Assembly: GCA_035041965.1 (NCBI GenBank)
Contig: JAPYMA010001397.1
Coordinates: forward strand, 124,001-188,000
DNA length: 64,000 nt
From: Anisakis pegreffii
Taxonomy: Eukaryota > Nematoda > Chromadorea > Rhabditida > Anisakidae
Direction of reading: 5' to 3'
The notes beneath the pieces are model-generated. The model made no database searches. It had not been told where the DNA came from and saw only the letters and a list, made by a program, of their open reading frames with translations. The translations under genes and the position numbers were made by a program. This document shows, piece by piece, positions 1-13,200 of this stretch. Within the stretch, counting starts at the first letter, position 1, and each line of letters starts with the position of its first letter.

Positions 1-3000
1 CGAATTAGAATAGCAATGTAATGTAATGTGATTTTAATCAGTTATAAATCACACAATATAAAATTTGATTGTATTATCGAATGAGTGGGAGTTAATGTGA
101 TTGATGGAGTGATAAAATGGTTTGTGGCTGTGGCGGGCAGTGATGATGGTAGAAAAAGTACCTAAAGGTGAAGAAAGCACGACTCTTTCAGGTTTTAAAG
201 AAAGCCTTCAAGTGGATATGAGTGAGTGAATGAAAATGTCGCAAAATTTAATCAAGTGACAAATATTTTCAACAGTAACAGAGAAGTTGAATAATTGGAT
301 GAAAGCTGAATGAAGAGTTCGTTCACGTTACTGTGGTCGCACTCCTTATTTGATAACCTTGTTACAATCGTTGTTAAAATTGTCTTCTTGAAAAATTTTC
401 GGTCCTTCTTCCTTGCACTAACACACGCACACACATACACACACACTCACTTGATTCTAGTTGATTTAACAACTGAAATTCTCTTCTTTTCACACAACAC
501 AACGATTAATACAAGCAACGGGGTGGAGCTTTTTGTGGTCGTGCTCTTGCTGAAATCATCACTATGATCCATCCCATCATATCTGACTCGATGAGTTGTT
601 TCAGTTATTCATTGCTGATGATTGATATTATCTGATCGCTTCTGCTGAATATTGTTGTATTCTCTGCATAAAATCATCTCTTGTTACTGCTCTGTATTTA
701 CATATAAATTCGAACACATATTACATAACTGTTACATTATAACACTGTGCGTCGCTGATGATGACGATGGTGATATGATGATCAAGGGAGGGCGGCGTTC
801 CTCATCGAGAAGAAACATCCACTTTATGATTTTCTTTGTTATCAACACTTCTTTGCGATATCAGCAATACAAGGAACGACATTCTTTTCACTGCCAACGC
901 TCATAAATTTTTCAGCGTATCTTACGTGTTTTGCACGTGGACGACTCATCCAACGGGGTTTAACTTTGGTTATTGACGATAACGTTGCATTGCAATGATA
1001 TGGATTTTCAGTGAACTTGATAAATGAATGGTAAATAATTTGCATTACAGCACACAATAAATGCGATGATAAAATCATGATTGGCACCTTATCATCATCA
1101 ATAAACGTGCAAACATTTCACGCACAGGTTTTATGATAAGCTTTTTGCATGCTTTCTTATATTACTTGTTTCGCTTATCAGTGATCCTTTCAAATAAGTT
1201 TTGGAATGTCACTGAAGTGAAGCAAGACAAGAAAACCCATATGAATCCGGTGTGGAATAATACGATTGGGACGAGTTAATCGTTTGTGCCGTTTGTGGCT
1301 AATCAAATCGGAATTGCACACATTTCTTAATCGTAAGTAAATTTCTAGGTTCATTTGCCAATTTATGAGCAATCAAATGCACACTTTTTGTTGTTCATAG
1401 GAAAACCAAGCCACAAATCAATCTCTCAAAAGATCAAACTCTCCAATTTTGATTGATTGGTCCACAGAAAACATCCTAACAGAAATCTCGACAACGCATT
1501 TCAATGCAACCGAAGAGCACAGTTTAGTCGCACTATGTATTTCTGTGCAACAATTCGTCTATTCACAGTTCAGCTGTACATATCTCTGTAAGGAATTTCG
1601 TAAAGACGATAAATTCTTCTAGAATTTTCACAGTCTGTCGAGTGCTTTCAAAAGGATTTCGAATTAGTTTAATATATTTTCATTTATCTTATGAGAATTC
1701 TCGGCATTCCAACAATAACTCATATGACAATATTCATGATAAGGTCTACGTATGAGTGTAAAGATCATTATCATATCACTGAGACTACTCAATAACAACA
1801 ACAACACCAACAATCATAATGTTAACAATAACGATATTGATAATCACAATAACAATATTCATTGAGTATGTGTGTACGAATACTGATTATAATAACATTG
1901 TTTCAACATTCTCAGCTACTGTGAACGATCGCAGTAACGATCACATATTCCACCCAAAACGAATCGCAGTTACCCTAATTATTTATCATCTCGCATTGAA
2001 CAATCCAATAAATCAACGCATTAAATCTACTCATAAAGAGTTTTTCGTTATTATAGCGATCCTCTTGCAAGAGTTATTGTTATTGTGATCATATGTATAT
2101 TTTCACTACGAACAGGAAAATATCACTTTTCCCACGTATTATTTCGAAAACTCTTACAACCCAGAAAATTCTCTTGTGCAAACAAGAAAGGTGGCAACTA
2201 ATCTGGATGCTTATACGTTTCAGGGAAAATGTCTACCTTGAGATGATTCACGCCGTTTTGACGGGCCCACTGCACGCACATATCCACGCAAAGTCATACT
2301 AGGCATGGAGGAGAGGAAATGAAGTCCGCTCAGAGTATGGTGTTTTGAGGTCGCATAGTCAACAGCATCCTGATTTACGAGGCGAATGCAACGATGCCGA
2401 ACAAAGAGGGTAATAATTTCAAACGATTTCGCTCACAAAATAACTCAGCAAAAAGTTGAAGTCATCCTCAAGCGATTGCAGCAGCAATCGATGGTGATCA
2501 TCACAGTAATAACGGTGTTCTTATATCAAATGTGCTTTAGGTTCCACTAAATCAATTGAATTCCAATAAATCAATTGATCTCTAAAATGTGTAATGTAAT
2601 TTAACTTAATAAATTGAAAACAAATCATCTTCACACGAACGAATGTGCATATAATTAATATAATTTTCAAATGTTGTACCAAATGTTGCTGTTATTCAGT
2701 GAAGTTGTGGTGGTGTTATGCAACACAGAACTGAACTTTCGATGTAATCTTTTCTAGCATAATAATGACAACAACAATATAACTAACAGATCTTTCACTC
2801 AAATTAACTTCGTTTGTGTAACAAATCTGTGCGCATACGTATAAATCTATAAAAATAAATGCAGAATAAGTATAAATATAAGTCTTTGTAAAAATGATAT
2901 TAAGCGGCACAACTCTATTACTTTATTATGTTCTATTTTGTTTCGGCACTGAAATGTGGAAGTGTAATAATATAGACAACATGGTGATTGTGAGTTGGCT

Positions 3001-3895
3001 GATGATGATTATCATAAGCTTTTGGGCTTAGGATTATTCATAAACAACTGAATTAACATCCAGATCATTCAGTATAATTACATCTGATACAATTACACTG
3101 TATTACATCATTTGAATGATACAATATTTATTATCATTGTTAGTATTGTCGTCATGAGTCATAAATTTTTACACCTGAATAATGTTTGTGTGAGCAATGA
3201 ACTGAATTATCACTTTGTTTCGAGGGATTTTATCCTGCGTCCTATATTTTCAGCAGGGCTGCTTTTCACACATACAATCAATTTTTTATTCAGAATAATA
3301 ATAACAAAGCTAATAACATCGCTGAAAGATTATACGTAATCGTCAAAGACACCTTTTCGAGGAGGTGAATTTTTTTGGCAGTATCAATTAAAATTGTAAT
3401 ATTGCTATATAATAATTAGAAGCTGACAGTAGTGTCCGATCGAGGCGTTTCGTTTTTGTAGCTCTAACTTCTGAAGAAGTGCGAGCCTGAGCTCCCATCT
3501 ACGTTATTTTTGTCCCCATAAAAATCGAGACATTATGGGAATAAAACATTTTGAAAGGACACCTTGGCAATGAATAGTCAGCATTAATTATGATAAAGAA
3601 ATTCAGACATGTTTCTCGTTCATTCAACCACAAAATTTGATTCACGCCAGTGTTTATTCACGTCACAGTAAACTACCGCCTTAAGCTCTCCTGAATTTGA
3701 AAGCAGACCAACAGAGTGATGCTAAAACTAATCGACTGCGGTCCTAGATGTGAACTGTTTGTTCTTAATGCCAAAAAGCTTTCATCTGCGAGGAAAACAT
3801 CTTCTTATAATATACATTTCGAGAAAAGATATCCATCGGACGTTAATGGAATACTCTGATCTGCTAAGTAAAAAAACACAATTCATTGAACATAG
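1..3895. other. AT-rich intergenic sequence, no supported gene
   Basis: Open frames here are short (under 90 codons), rich in hydrophobic or low-complexity residues, and could not be joined into a gene by splice sites. A short CA-rich run lies near 420-445 and an AAC run near 1795-1815. On the minus strand near 2235-2295 a 20-codon exon-like stretch ends at a possible donor, but no partner exon was found. The TTTATT at 3653-3658 could be the minus-strand poly(A) signal (AATAAA) of the gene ending at 3896. Confidence 0.5.
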
Positions 3896-5447
3896 TTATA
3901 CATAGTTGCGCTCATAGAACGAATAGTTGTCGCGAAGTTGACCGAGCAATTCGACGTGTTTGGCGGCGTAGCATATTGCGTTCAGGACTGGTAGGAATGG
4001 AACGATTATGCGATGGTTCAACACCCCTTCGGGCTCTTGTAAAGATTTATCACTTAAATCTGAGACACCTGCAACTATCACGCATTCTTTGCTACTGCAT
4101 TTAGAAATGGAAGCCGAAGTTGGCTTGCATGCGGCAATGAACTTTTGTCTGCCCTTAATTCAAGCATATAGATCAGAATTAAGAAGATCTCGCAGAAACG
4201 AAGTGCTCGTATAAATTAAAATGATCTCGTGGAAATAGGACCAGGCTCTGGCTTGAGTTGACCAGTGACTTGTGTTCATCACCTACGATTGTAGAACACT
4301 GAATTCTTGTACAAAATGACACGAGCTTTTTGAAGCAATTCCAGCAAAATTCACGTCGATTACCTTGTTCTTCAAGCAAATTGACTGGAGTGAATGGATC
4401 ATATCGAACTGGCTGAGTTTCGGTTCGTGTGGTCTGAACTTCAATTGACGAATCGAAGGCACCATCAATGATTGACGATCGACTTGTGGTTTGATCACAC
4501 TCACACGAATAAACGTCTGTCTGTAGAATCCACATGATTTCAGTTTCAAATTCAATGTAATGAATCTTCACTTCGAAAAATGTTTTCAACCTAATGGTGG
4601 ATGTGTCATTCGAATAAAAAACTCTTACTTGTCGCAGCGGTGGACTTGGTGGTTTTGGAACAGTTGACTCCTTCTCATCTTCTTGATGGTCCAAGTCTTC
4701 AGGTGGTGGAACGTATACTATGTCATCTCTAGTTGCCTGAAACTTCAACGTTTGATCGATAACCGATTCTGAAACCTCATCTGAAATTCCATCTTCAACA
4801 AGCTGAAAGCATCACTGTAGTAATTGGAAACTGCACAAAATCAACGTTCGAACAGGAAGCTTTCCCTCTGAAACGTTCACTTCAGTTCAACAAAGAACAC
4901 CCACTCTAGTGCTCTGACTCTTGCCAGGTTCATTGCCTGTGGGACTTCTAGATGGTGAGATCTCCACGTCAACTTCATCTGGTAACTTCTTAATAGTGAT
5001 ATCGATTGCTTTTGATGACTTTTTGCTTTTTGAATTTACTCGACGCTCTCTGCTCTGCAAATGGTGTTCGAATTTAGAGTTAGTTTTTGTGCTTGTGACT
5101 CAGAGATTCGTCTGCAATCTAAACCCAGCACGTTTTAGTTAGCGATAGTAGGTCATTGGAACACAGAACGTGCGACTGTAGAAAATAGTCACATTCACAC
5201 GCGCAAAAAAACGATGATCTGAATTGCAAACGAATACGTACAGCTTTTAACCAATTGCAGAATATAATAACCTGAAGAAATATGCTGTAAGAAACTGAAA
5301 CGGATTAATCAATGAACCTACTTTTTCAGACTGCTTTTCAGTATCTCTTGACGAATAGTAGCTATATACGATGATACTTGCAATTGTAGCACTTACAACA
5401 ACAACGACAGTTATAACTTTATTTAAATTGCTTTTGAGGAAATTCAT
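3896..5447 (-). CDS. Small single-pass membrane protein, unknown function
   Basis: Rebuilt from five exons: 5447-5322, 5054-4905, 4802-4629, 4520-4364 and 4068-3896 (780 nt, 259 aa). All junctions are GT-AG and phases agree. The start is the ATG directly after a CATTCAG acceptor. Residues about 10-31 form a valine-rich hydrophobic segment, consistent with a signal anchor. The remainder is hydrophilic: a Lys/Ser-rich basic stretch (residues about 45-65), then an acidic and Pro-rich part containing VPPPEDLDHQEDE, then a Ser/Thr-rich part. No catalytic motif or known family was recognised. The last exon is the least certain: splicing instead to an acceptor after position 4313 would end the protein six residues later with VFYNRR. 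Function unknown. Confidence 0.55.
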
Positions 5448-5454
5448 CTGAATG
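5448..5454 (-). promoter_or_regulatory. Candidate trans-splice acceptor of the membrane-protein gene
   Basis: The minus strand reads CATTCAG immediately before the start ATG at 5447, with no upstream exon recognised. An acceptor touching the start codon is typical of spliced-leader trans-splicing in nematodes. The use of a leader is inferred, not seen. Confidence 0.45.
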
Positions 5455-5978
5455 ACAATTTAGTTTGGACAGTGAATGTTTAAAAAAATGAAAATTCGGG
5501 TCACGAAATGATTAGTCACACAGAAGTAACCATTCCGAAAATCGCTTCAGCTGGCAAAAACTTCATCGAGAGGAAAATAATTCAAAGAGGTAACTAGGGA
5601 CTCTATATCGACAACTTACGTCTATATCAACAGTCGAATCCGGAAACAAGCCGGACCAACCACTTATTGGTTCACAAACTATGAGAAATAATGTTGAGAA
5701 TTCGATTCTAGAAATATCTCGATATAATGAGCAGATTTGCAACTTGCTGAGCTGAGTTTGAGCACTGAGTTGAATGCAGATTGCAGATTACATGTTGACC
5801 AGATCATATCTACTTAAGAACATATCCCAAATTTGCATGTTTATGAGCAGAAGTCAATCTTTGCTGGCATAGCACTTGATTCGTTTTTTTTTTGAGCAAT
5901 AATTAATATGACATTGTTGTATATTTTATATTTCTTACACCTCTTAAATAGTTGAAATTCCCATTTAAGGAGAGAACT
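5455..5978. other. Intergenic, nothing recognised
   Basis: AT-rich sequence between the membrane-protein gene and the tandem repeat block. No ORF, RNA gene or repeat was recognised. Confidence 0.4.
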
Positions 5979-6640
5979 GAGATCAATGTACACATTGCTA
6001 TAGCAGCATAGGGGTTACCATCTTCAAGCCTACCGTACTCTCAGGTTTGCCCGATAGCATGTAAATTTCTTTGCATCGTTTGATCCAGCGGAATCTTTGG
6101 ATCCAGAAAAATATATACTTTGCCGAGCGATTTTGCTTACTTGAGGAGATTTAGCTATTTTCCTAATGATTTCAATTAGCGCAGAGGCGCTCATTCGTAT
6201 CCATTCTATCACGGTAGATCAATTGTAGACATTACTCTAGCGCTATAGCGTTACGATCTTCAAGGTACCGGTACTCTCAGGTTTGCTCGGTAACATGTAA
6301 ATTTCTTTGCACTGTTCGATTGCTCAGAATCTCTACTTTCAGAATATCATATATTTTGCCGAGCAATTATGATTAGATAGGGAAATATAGCTATTTTCTC
6401 AATGCTACACGGGTTGCCATATCCAAGCCAACCGTACTCTCAAGTTGGCCCAGTAACATGTGACTTCGTGTACACCATTCGATTCTTCAGAGCCTCTATT
6501 TTCAGAATATTATGTATACTGCTGAGCAGTTTTGCTTACATTAGGAGATATAGCTGTTTTCTCAAAGCTATCTCATGCAGCGCAGTGGTACTCATTTATT
6601 TACATTATATCAGAAGTTATCCTCCATTCATATGTGAAAA
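5979..6640. repeat. Diverged tandem repeat, about three units
   Basis: A unit of roughly 160-240 bp recurs. It can be followed by shared landmarks: a variant of CCGTACTCTCAGGTTTGC at about 6031, 6269 and 6431, then CATGTAAATTTC, then a stretch containing TTTGCCGAGC, then GATTTAGCTATTTTC. The middle unit lacks about 70 bp present in the first and third. The copies are clearly diverged. No coding function is apparent. Confidence 0.7.
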
Positions 6641-9600
6641 CGTTGACGACCTTATGCAGATTATAGTTATATGACTGAGAGCATATATAGAGTCTTTTCG
6701 AGTCTATAAAGGGCTAAAAACCTGTCAGCTGAAGCCATTTCCATGCCATTTCTTTGCACTCAAGCCTTGCTGATAGCCCCATCTTATTCGGATAAGTTTT
6801 TTTAACACCTACAGTCTTTTTTGAGCTAGAAATTCTTTTTCTCAAAGCCAGTAGTCGTCTTTTCCGAATGCAATCTGAATGAAATTTTCTGTCCTCACTC
6901 GAAAATCATAACTCGTAGTTCATATTTACGATAATGGTTTGCATTGAATGTTCGATTGAACCATTTGAATGCTTGAGCAGAACATGCAATGTCGACGCAC
7001 TTAACACAATCATTGACTCCTCGATGCCATTCAGCACCGGAAGTTTTTGAAATAAAATGAATGGAAAGGCTTTCAAATGGAACACTCGAAGCATTTTATT
7101 GCCGTTTCACTCACCAACAACCTCTTCACATTTCTAATCCTCTGGTTTGGGAGCCTTTTGCACTACTCCGTATCATAATTTATAAAACGGGAATAAAATT
7201 TTCCCACCCAACGCCCAAAATTTTCACATTTTTCGCCACATGTTCATTTCGATTGTTTCAGCTTCGAAAACCTTATTTCTTTACTCAACTCTTGTTCATG
7301 ATATCATTGTTTAACTAGTTTATCAAATAGCTTCTTTCTGGTTATTGTTCTGAAATATCATTCATTTCGCGTGATATTTCATTCACCGTCACCAAAACTG
7401 CACCATTCAGTTTATTTACAATTGTTCAGATATTAATGAACTACCATCCATTTCATCTAAAATTTATGTTAGCCTTTAAATTAGAAATTTCGTTGGAATG
7501 TCATCAATATGCACATGTATTCAGTTGTCACATATACTGCTCCATTCTTCGTCATTTTGTTACCATCATTTTCATCAGATAATAAAATTGATTCGACTGT
7601 AAAAACACTTGACAATGAATCGGAAAGCTGTTCACTTTTATTTACATAGATTTATCTCAGATTCGGGTTTGTGTGGCTTTGGGCGTACCCTTAAGCTTAC
7701 GCTTAACCTTATAATATGGCATACGCTAGTTAACTGATCATAAGAGCAAAACTGGAGATTTGATTGCGCAGTCGATAAGTGATCAAAGGAATCGTTCAAC
7801 TTAAAAAGACAAAATCCAGTTTGAAGGCATGATTCAATATTGCGAGAAATTTCGTCATCATAATCAGTCGAAAACCAAATTTATAACCAATGAACAAGTT
7901 GTGGCAATCATAAACAAACAGCCCGGTTATTGTTATATCATTGTCATATGTGTACTCGAAATATTTTTCCAAGCGACGTTGTGCAAATTTTCGAAGATGT
8001 TTAGTTTCAGTTGATCAGTTTGAAACGTGTGCGAAAGGGAACATCCACTGATGACAGCGAGTTCGTTGCATTTCGAAACAAAATTCATTCTCCTGATCCC
8101 CCACCTATGATTGCTATCATGTCGTGATGTGTCACTGCCCACTACTGCACGTTCCATTTAGGCTGTCCTCTTGAGACCTAGTCAGTTTTAAACATCTTGA
8201 GATAGTGCTTATAGTTTTGTATAAGCATTATCAAGGTGGCGCTTAAGCTGTTTCGTCATTGAATGAGTAATAACTCAACACCTTTACTGCTTAATCGATC
8301 GTGATCTGATCGAATTGATTAGCTCTCAATCGAATGAAAGGAAAATTTTCGATGTGATAACACCAAGCAGGTGATGATTGTTGTGTTCTTTCGATCATTT
8401 TGATCGAAGTTTAGCGAACCTGCCAATGGAAAAAAAAACAAATCGCATAAATAAAATGGAACTAAGCAATGTGCTCAATTTTGCTGTGAACAGCACCTCA
8501 AATCCAATTGTATTCGTTCTATCGTTTCGTGTTCCCGAATATTATTTCACTGAAATTTTATCAAAACCAAGATCAATTTAAACTTAATTCAATAATTTTT
8601 CCATTCAGTAATTGTTGTCATGGAACTACGGTTATTAATTTGTAATTCAAGCTAGTGTAATTCTTTGTTGTCGTATTTTAAGATGAATGAGTACATAAAA
8701 TGTTGTCGACGACGAATCCAATTTTTTTCGCAAATTTCCTTAATTTCGTTCTCAACAACGACTAATTTAGGCTTGCTCCGAACGAATTTTTCTCGCTCGC
8801 TCCCAACAGATTTATTTCTTTCTTTCTTCATCAGCTGCTGTCTCATTTCGAAGCGAATAACATTACGTATTTCAAATGAATAACAAATGTCTTTGAAATT
8901 CACATAATTCATTTTCAATGTTTGTTTATTGTGATCTGAATTTCATCAGACTGTACGTTTTATCTATCACATTGTTTGGCTTCATTCCATCAGGTTCATG
9001 TCTCATTTTCATTTCAACTTCCTCAGCAAACTTTCAAAATGCCTCTTGAAATGTCTTCTCGATTGAACATCCATCCATCTGGGAGAAATTTTGCTAAAAT
9101 ATTTCTCTCGCTTGTTGATTTCTTAATCAAATATCTGGTGGCTTCGATTTCATATTCGTTATCTCTGGTAAACTAATGCGCTTGCAAACCACTTTTATGC
9201 GAAAATTGAAGACATTTGGTCGACTTACGATTTGAATCTCCAATATTCCTCAATAATCTATCTTTCACTGCGATCGTTGCAGCATAAAACAGTCGGTTAT
9301 TGCCTGCTGGATTTCATTTGTTTTTTTTAGTTACGATCAATTGAAAAGGAATTAACGATACGCATCAAAAAAAAATTGTTTTTTGTGAGGTGATTGATAT
9401 ACGGATGAAAACTCGAGTAGTCATTCATGCATTCAACTCAACACTCATTCATCATGAACTGCAGTGCGCTTACTCATTTAGGAATGGCTTCGGCCGTAAA
9501 ACTGCAATGGAGAATTTTGATGGAATTCAATTGCATAAAATTGTTTTGCACATCACGGAACGACTCGATGTGAACCATAACCACTAACTAACGGATGATG

Positions 9601-10250
9601 ATGTTCCTCCATTCATAAATTCGACCGCTTCTGAGAAATATGCTTTTGCGATATTTTTTGCTGACCAGCAGATCTGTCTGTTTAAAGAAGATATCTATGC
9701 CAAGGTGGTTTATGAGCCGTGAACTGCAAATGGTTCATTTAAATATGGCATTCTTAATGACAGTGATAAGAAGTTTGAATCTTTCGAATTGCGCTTTTGC
9801 TTTCGGCTTTTTGATCCAGAAAAAAGATCTTCCATTGAGCAAATTTGAGTTGATATTCAACAATAACTAGTTTTATTCGTTATCCTTTAAAGTTTCAGAA
9901 GAAAACCTTTGTTAATAAAGATTATCCTTGCATCTTTGTTTTTCATCCATGTTTTAATAGAGAATTGCACATGCCGACAATTATAACAATGTATCATTAT
10001 GCATTGTCACGCATTATTAGGTCTTTAATCTATCACACGATGAATCTGAATGTTATGCTTTTCTAACTGACAATGAGCAATTTTCGAAAGTGTCAGTTTT
10101 TATCACTAGATTTTGAAGGACTTATATATATCCACGAAAGTATAATTGCACGGAAACATCATTACACAAAAAAGATCAATGCATTTACTGATCTTCATTT
10201 GAATGAGTGCAGTAAATAATTCGATTACAATTAAGTAGTAACTCAAATTA
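6641..10250. other. AT-rich intergenic sequence, no supported gene
   Basis: Several ORFs of 60-90 codons occur on both strands (for example 8652-8918 minus and 9390-9587 plus), but none has consistent splice partners or a recognisable domain. Nothing else was identified. Confidence 0.45.
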
Positions 10251-10257
10251 ATTTCAG
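10251..10257 (+). promoter_or_regulatory. Candidate trans-splice acceptor of the K2P gene
   Basis: ATTTCAG lies one nucleotide before the start ATG at 10259. No upstream coding exon is evident, so a spliced-leader acceptor is the simplest reading. This is inference from position and consensus. Confidence 0.5.
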
Positions 10258-10258
10258 A

Positions 10259-13200
10259 ATGGTCATCCTAATCAAACGACTGCGAAATTCGCTCGCTAAC
10301 GTTAAGGTAAGGTCGAGGTAGATAAGTTTTAGGTTGGGGTTGAATTCAGTGGTGATTAAGCGTAAGTTCAAGCTAACGATAGCGCAAAGTTTTAATCGGT
10401 TCGTTCAATATTTTAAAATTTCAGTGCGTTTGATCTTGTGAGAGTTGATTAAGAGGTCGATACTTTAAGTCGTACATGTTCAAATGGAACTGGATTTTAT
10501 TTTCGAAGATAATTTTCACGCAATTCGAATGAGTTCAAATAATGGATGTCAGAAAGAATCATTAAGCAGAAGCAGCGATGATCATTATAATGATAATTGC
10601 ACCAATGCGAATTTTATAAATGCTCGTTATAATATGGATCAGAATTTTATTGCGTAAATTTCAGCTGTCGGCAATAGCATTACGTTTAACATTGATCATT
10701 GGTGTTGTGGTGTACGCAATTACGGGTGCATTAATAATGAGATTCTTAGAAAATCATGACTTTAATGATAATAAAAGTGATAATGATCAAGATGAGCAAC
10801 CACTAATTGCAAGCAGTTCCCAGCGAAGCCGACAAAAACGGTTCGTTCTAGCAATCCCAACAATACTTTAATATTATTAGGAAAGTTGGCATTCTATTTG
10901 AGTAATTCTTTATGAAGCTGGAATATTCTCAATGGAGCTGCAATGGAACACGAAGCGATTGTCCCACCACTCAGTAAAGCATTTTTGAAACCGCAGAAGC
11001 AACTTTCGGAACGTTCTGCATTGGTTGATTTCATCCTCCTTGTCAGATTCGTCAAATGTTTAAGGATTTCGAGTTTGATAAATGCAATGCAAACAATTTC
11101 TGAATTTTTCTCATTCTCAGTCGTAATGAGTGAGAAACTCACATTCCTCATATAAAAAATCTCATGCAAAAACTCGTTTGAAACATATTTGAAATACGAA
11201 TTTCTCAGAATTCGATGCGTATTTTTTCAGTTGCTTTTAATTTGAAAATTCCCCTGAGAGAATTCCGAAATATTTTGTTGCCGCATCTTTATTATTCTAA
11301 TAAGCAGTTTTTACGAATTTCATTCCCGCACATCTTTTTCAGAATGATCGAATCCGATAATGCCGCATCTGATGTGGTCGTTTATGAGACGATAAGTACG
11401 TTCTTTTTGATAGCTATCCCCTGATATACTCATATCTTGCTACTGTCATCCACGAATTTTTCATTAAATGCAATTAAACGCTCCTCCATCCGATTCTTGT
11501 TTTTCACTGTTGAGTCTTATCTTTTCCAGCTGATATGTACAGAGAGGAGCGATCTTCGAACAAGCGTTTGAATAACAAGGATTCCAATGAAACGGTTCGC
11601 CTTTCATTCAAAAACGTCCGAGAATACGATAATCTCTTTGGATGTCAAAAATCACAAATAAATGCATTTTTTCCACAGCGAATGTCATCGAATATACAAG
11701 CTATGATGAAAGTTGTCAAACTCAAACAGTAGAACGCTATTAGCATTTTCATGCTTTAAAAATATTGCTCCATAAACTATAAATATGCGTGAAATACATC
11801 TTTTCAAGCTGTTCCAACATAACGGCACTCATAGATCACACTTAATTGTCACAGTTGAGTTACTTCGACAAGCAATAGAAATTCATCCGCAATTTCAAAA
11901 TTTTTTCAATACACCTTCAGCTTTGGTTCATATTTAACACTTTCTGAGATGGGTCTGATCAAAATTGATAAATTGCAAAACGATGTGTTGCTTCAATGTA
12001 ATCTTTCGAGAAAGATTTCATACCTCAGTGATCTAGAAATTGCTAATGTTTCAATTCAACAATCGTTAAAATTACACTATCTTCCTGAACATTCCCAATA
12101 TTTCTGACCCGAAGGATATCTGACTGATACGAACTATAGGCCGAAAAGCCCCTTCTCCATTCCATTATTCCTTCGGTACTTTGAATGTAAATTCGAAATT
12201 CAGACTCATCAACAATGCATAAAAAGAGCGATCGAAATGATGTTTAACACGACCGGTTGTAATGAAGACGAAGTTGATCGTTATATTATCGCTGATATCG
12301 ACGAATGTTATTTATCATTAATTAGGTCGAATATTTTGATAGGTGAGAGAAAATGTCTTAATGATTCGTTATCACTTGCTTTGGCCACGACTTTGTCATT
12401 ACTCACTCAAAGAATTCAATGAAATTGAGTGCATCTGAAGGTAACTTTGAATAGAAATCAGTTGTAATCGCTTTTTCAGATTGAATGAAATACTGATATG
12501 AGATTGTTTTGAAATAGTTCCATCAGTTAAGATGTAATTTTCCGCAAATTTCAAATTCATCGCTAGCCAGAAACATGTGGCGATGATCAGGGCGGAACAA
12601 CTTACTGGATTGTTTGGGTTTTGGCTTAAGTTGAGGCTCATATCGGGGAACCATCTATTTTTAAGTATGACAGAACAATCTATTTGCTCAATGGATTCCT
12701 TAGCTCTAGTGTGAGCTTCAGCCTAAGCCCTAATCCCAAATGTATTTGATCTTGATCTTTCACTCTGATTATCGTCATTTCTCAAAACAACTTAGATCTT
12801 TCATAAACAAAGATAGGCGTATATGTTTTTGGTACTATTCTTGATAATGGAGATGCTGCAGAGAAAAAAGGATTTATGAGCGGAAATTCCTCTGTTTCAA
12901 ACAGATATAAAATGCAATCACGGGACCAAACAGGTTAGGACTGGTTGAGTCGATCAGATAGTCTGATCTAGTGTTCGTCGGGGAACGGGGTCCCCGTCGG
13001 GGACCCCGGCGGGGAACGCGGGGAGCGCTCCCCCCGCGCAATTTGCTCCCCGACTTTTTCGCGGGGACCATCCCCCGTCCAATTTACTCCCCGCGGGGAC
13101 CCCCCGTGCAAAAAATTGCTCCCCGACGAACACTAGTCTGATCTATCTGGTAGCCAAAAAGCTCAAGACTAGATCATTTTTCTATGAGGAGGAAGGTGGG

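Noticed and set aside
842..1087. 81-codon minus-strand ORF with some protein-like composition
   Set aside because: No splice partners, no domain, and surrounded by AT-rich filler.
2235..2295. Exon-like minus-strand stretch ending at a CAAG/GTAGAC donor
   Set aside because: No compatible downstream exon could be found, so it is likely chance.
12874..13071. Arg/Pro/Gly-rich minus-strand ORF
   Set aside because: The composition is produced by the GC-rich MITE; no coding evidence.
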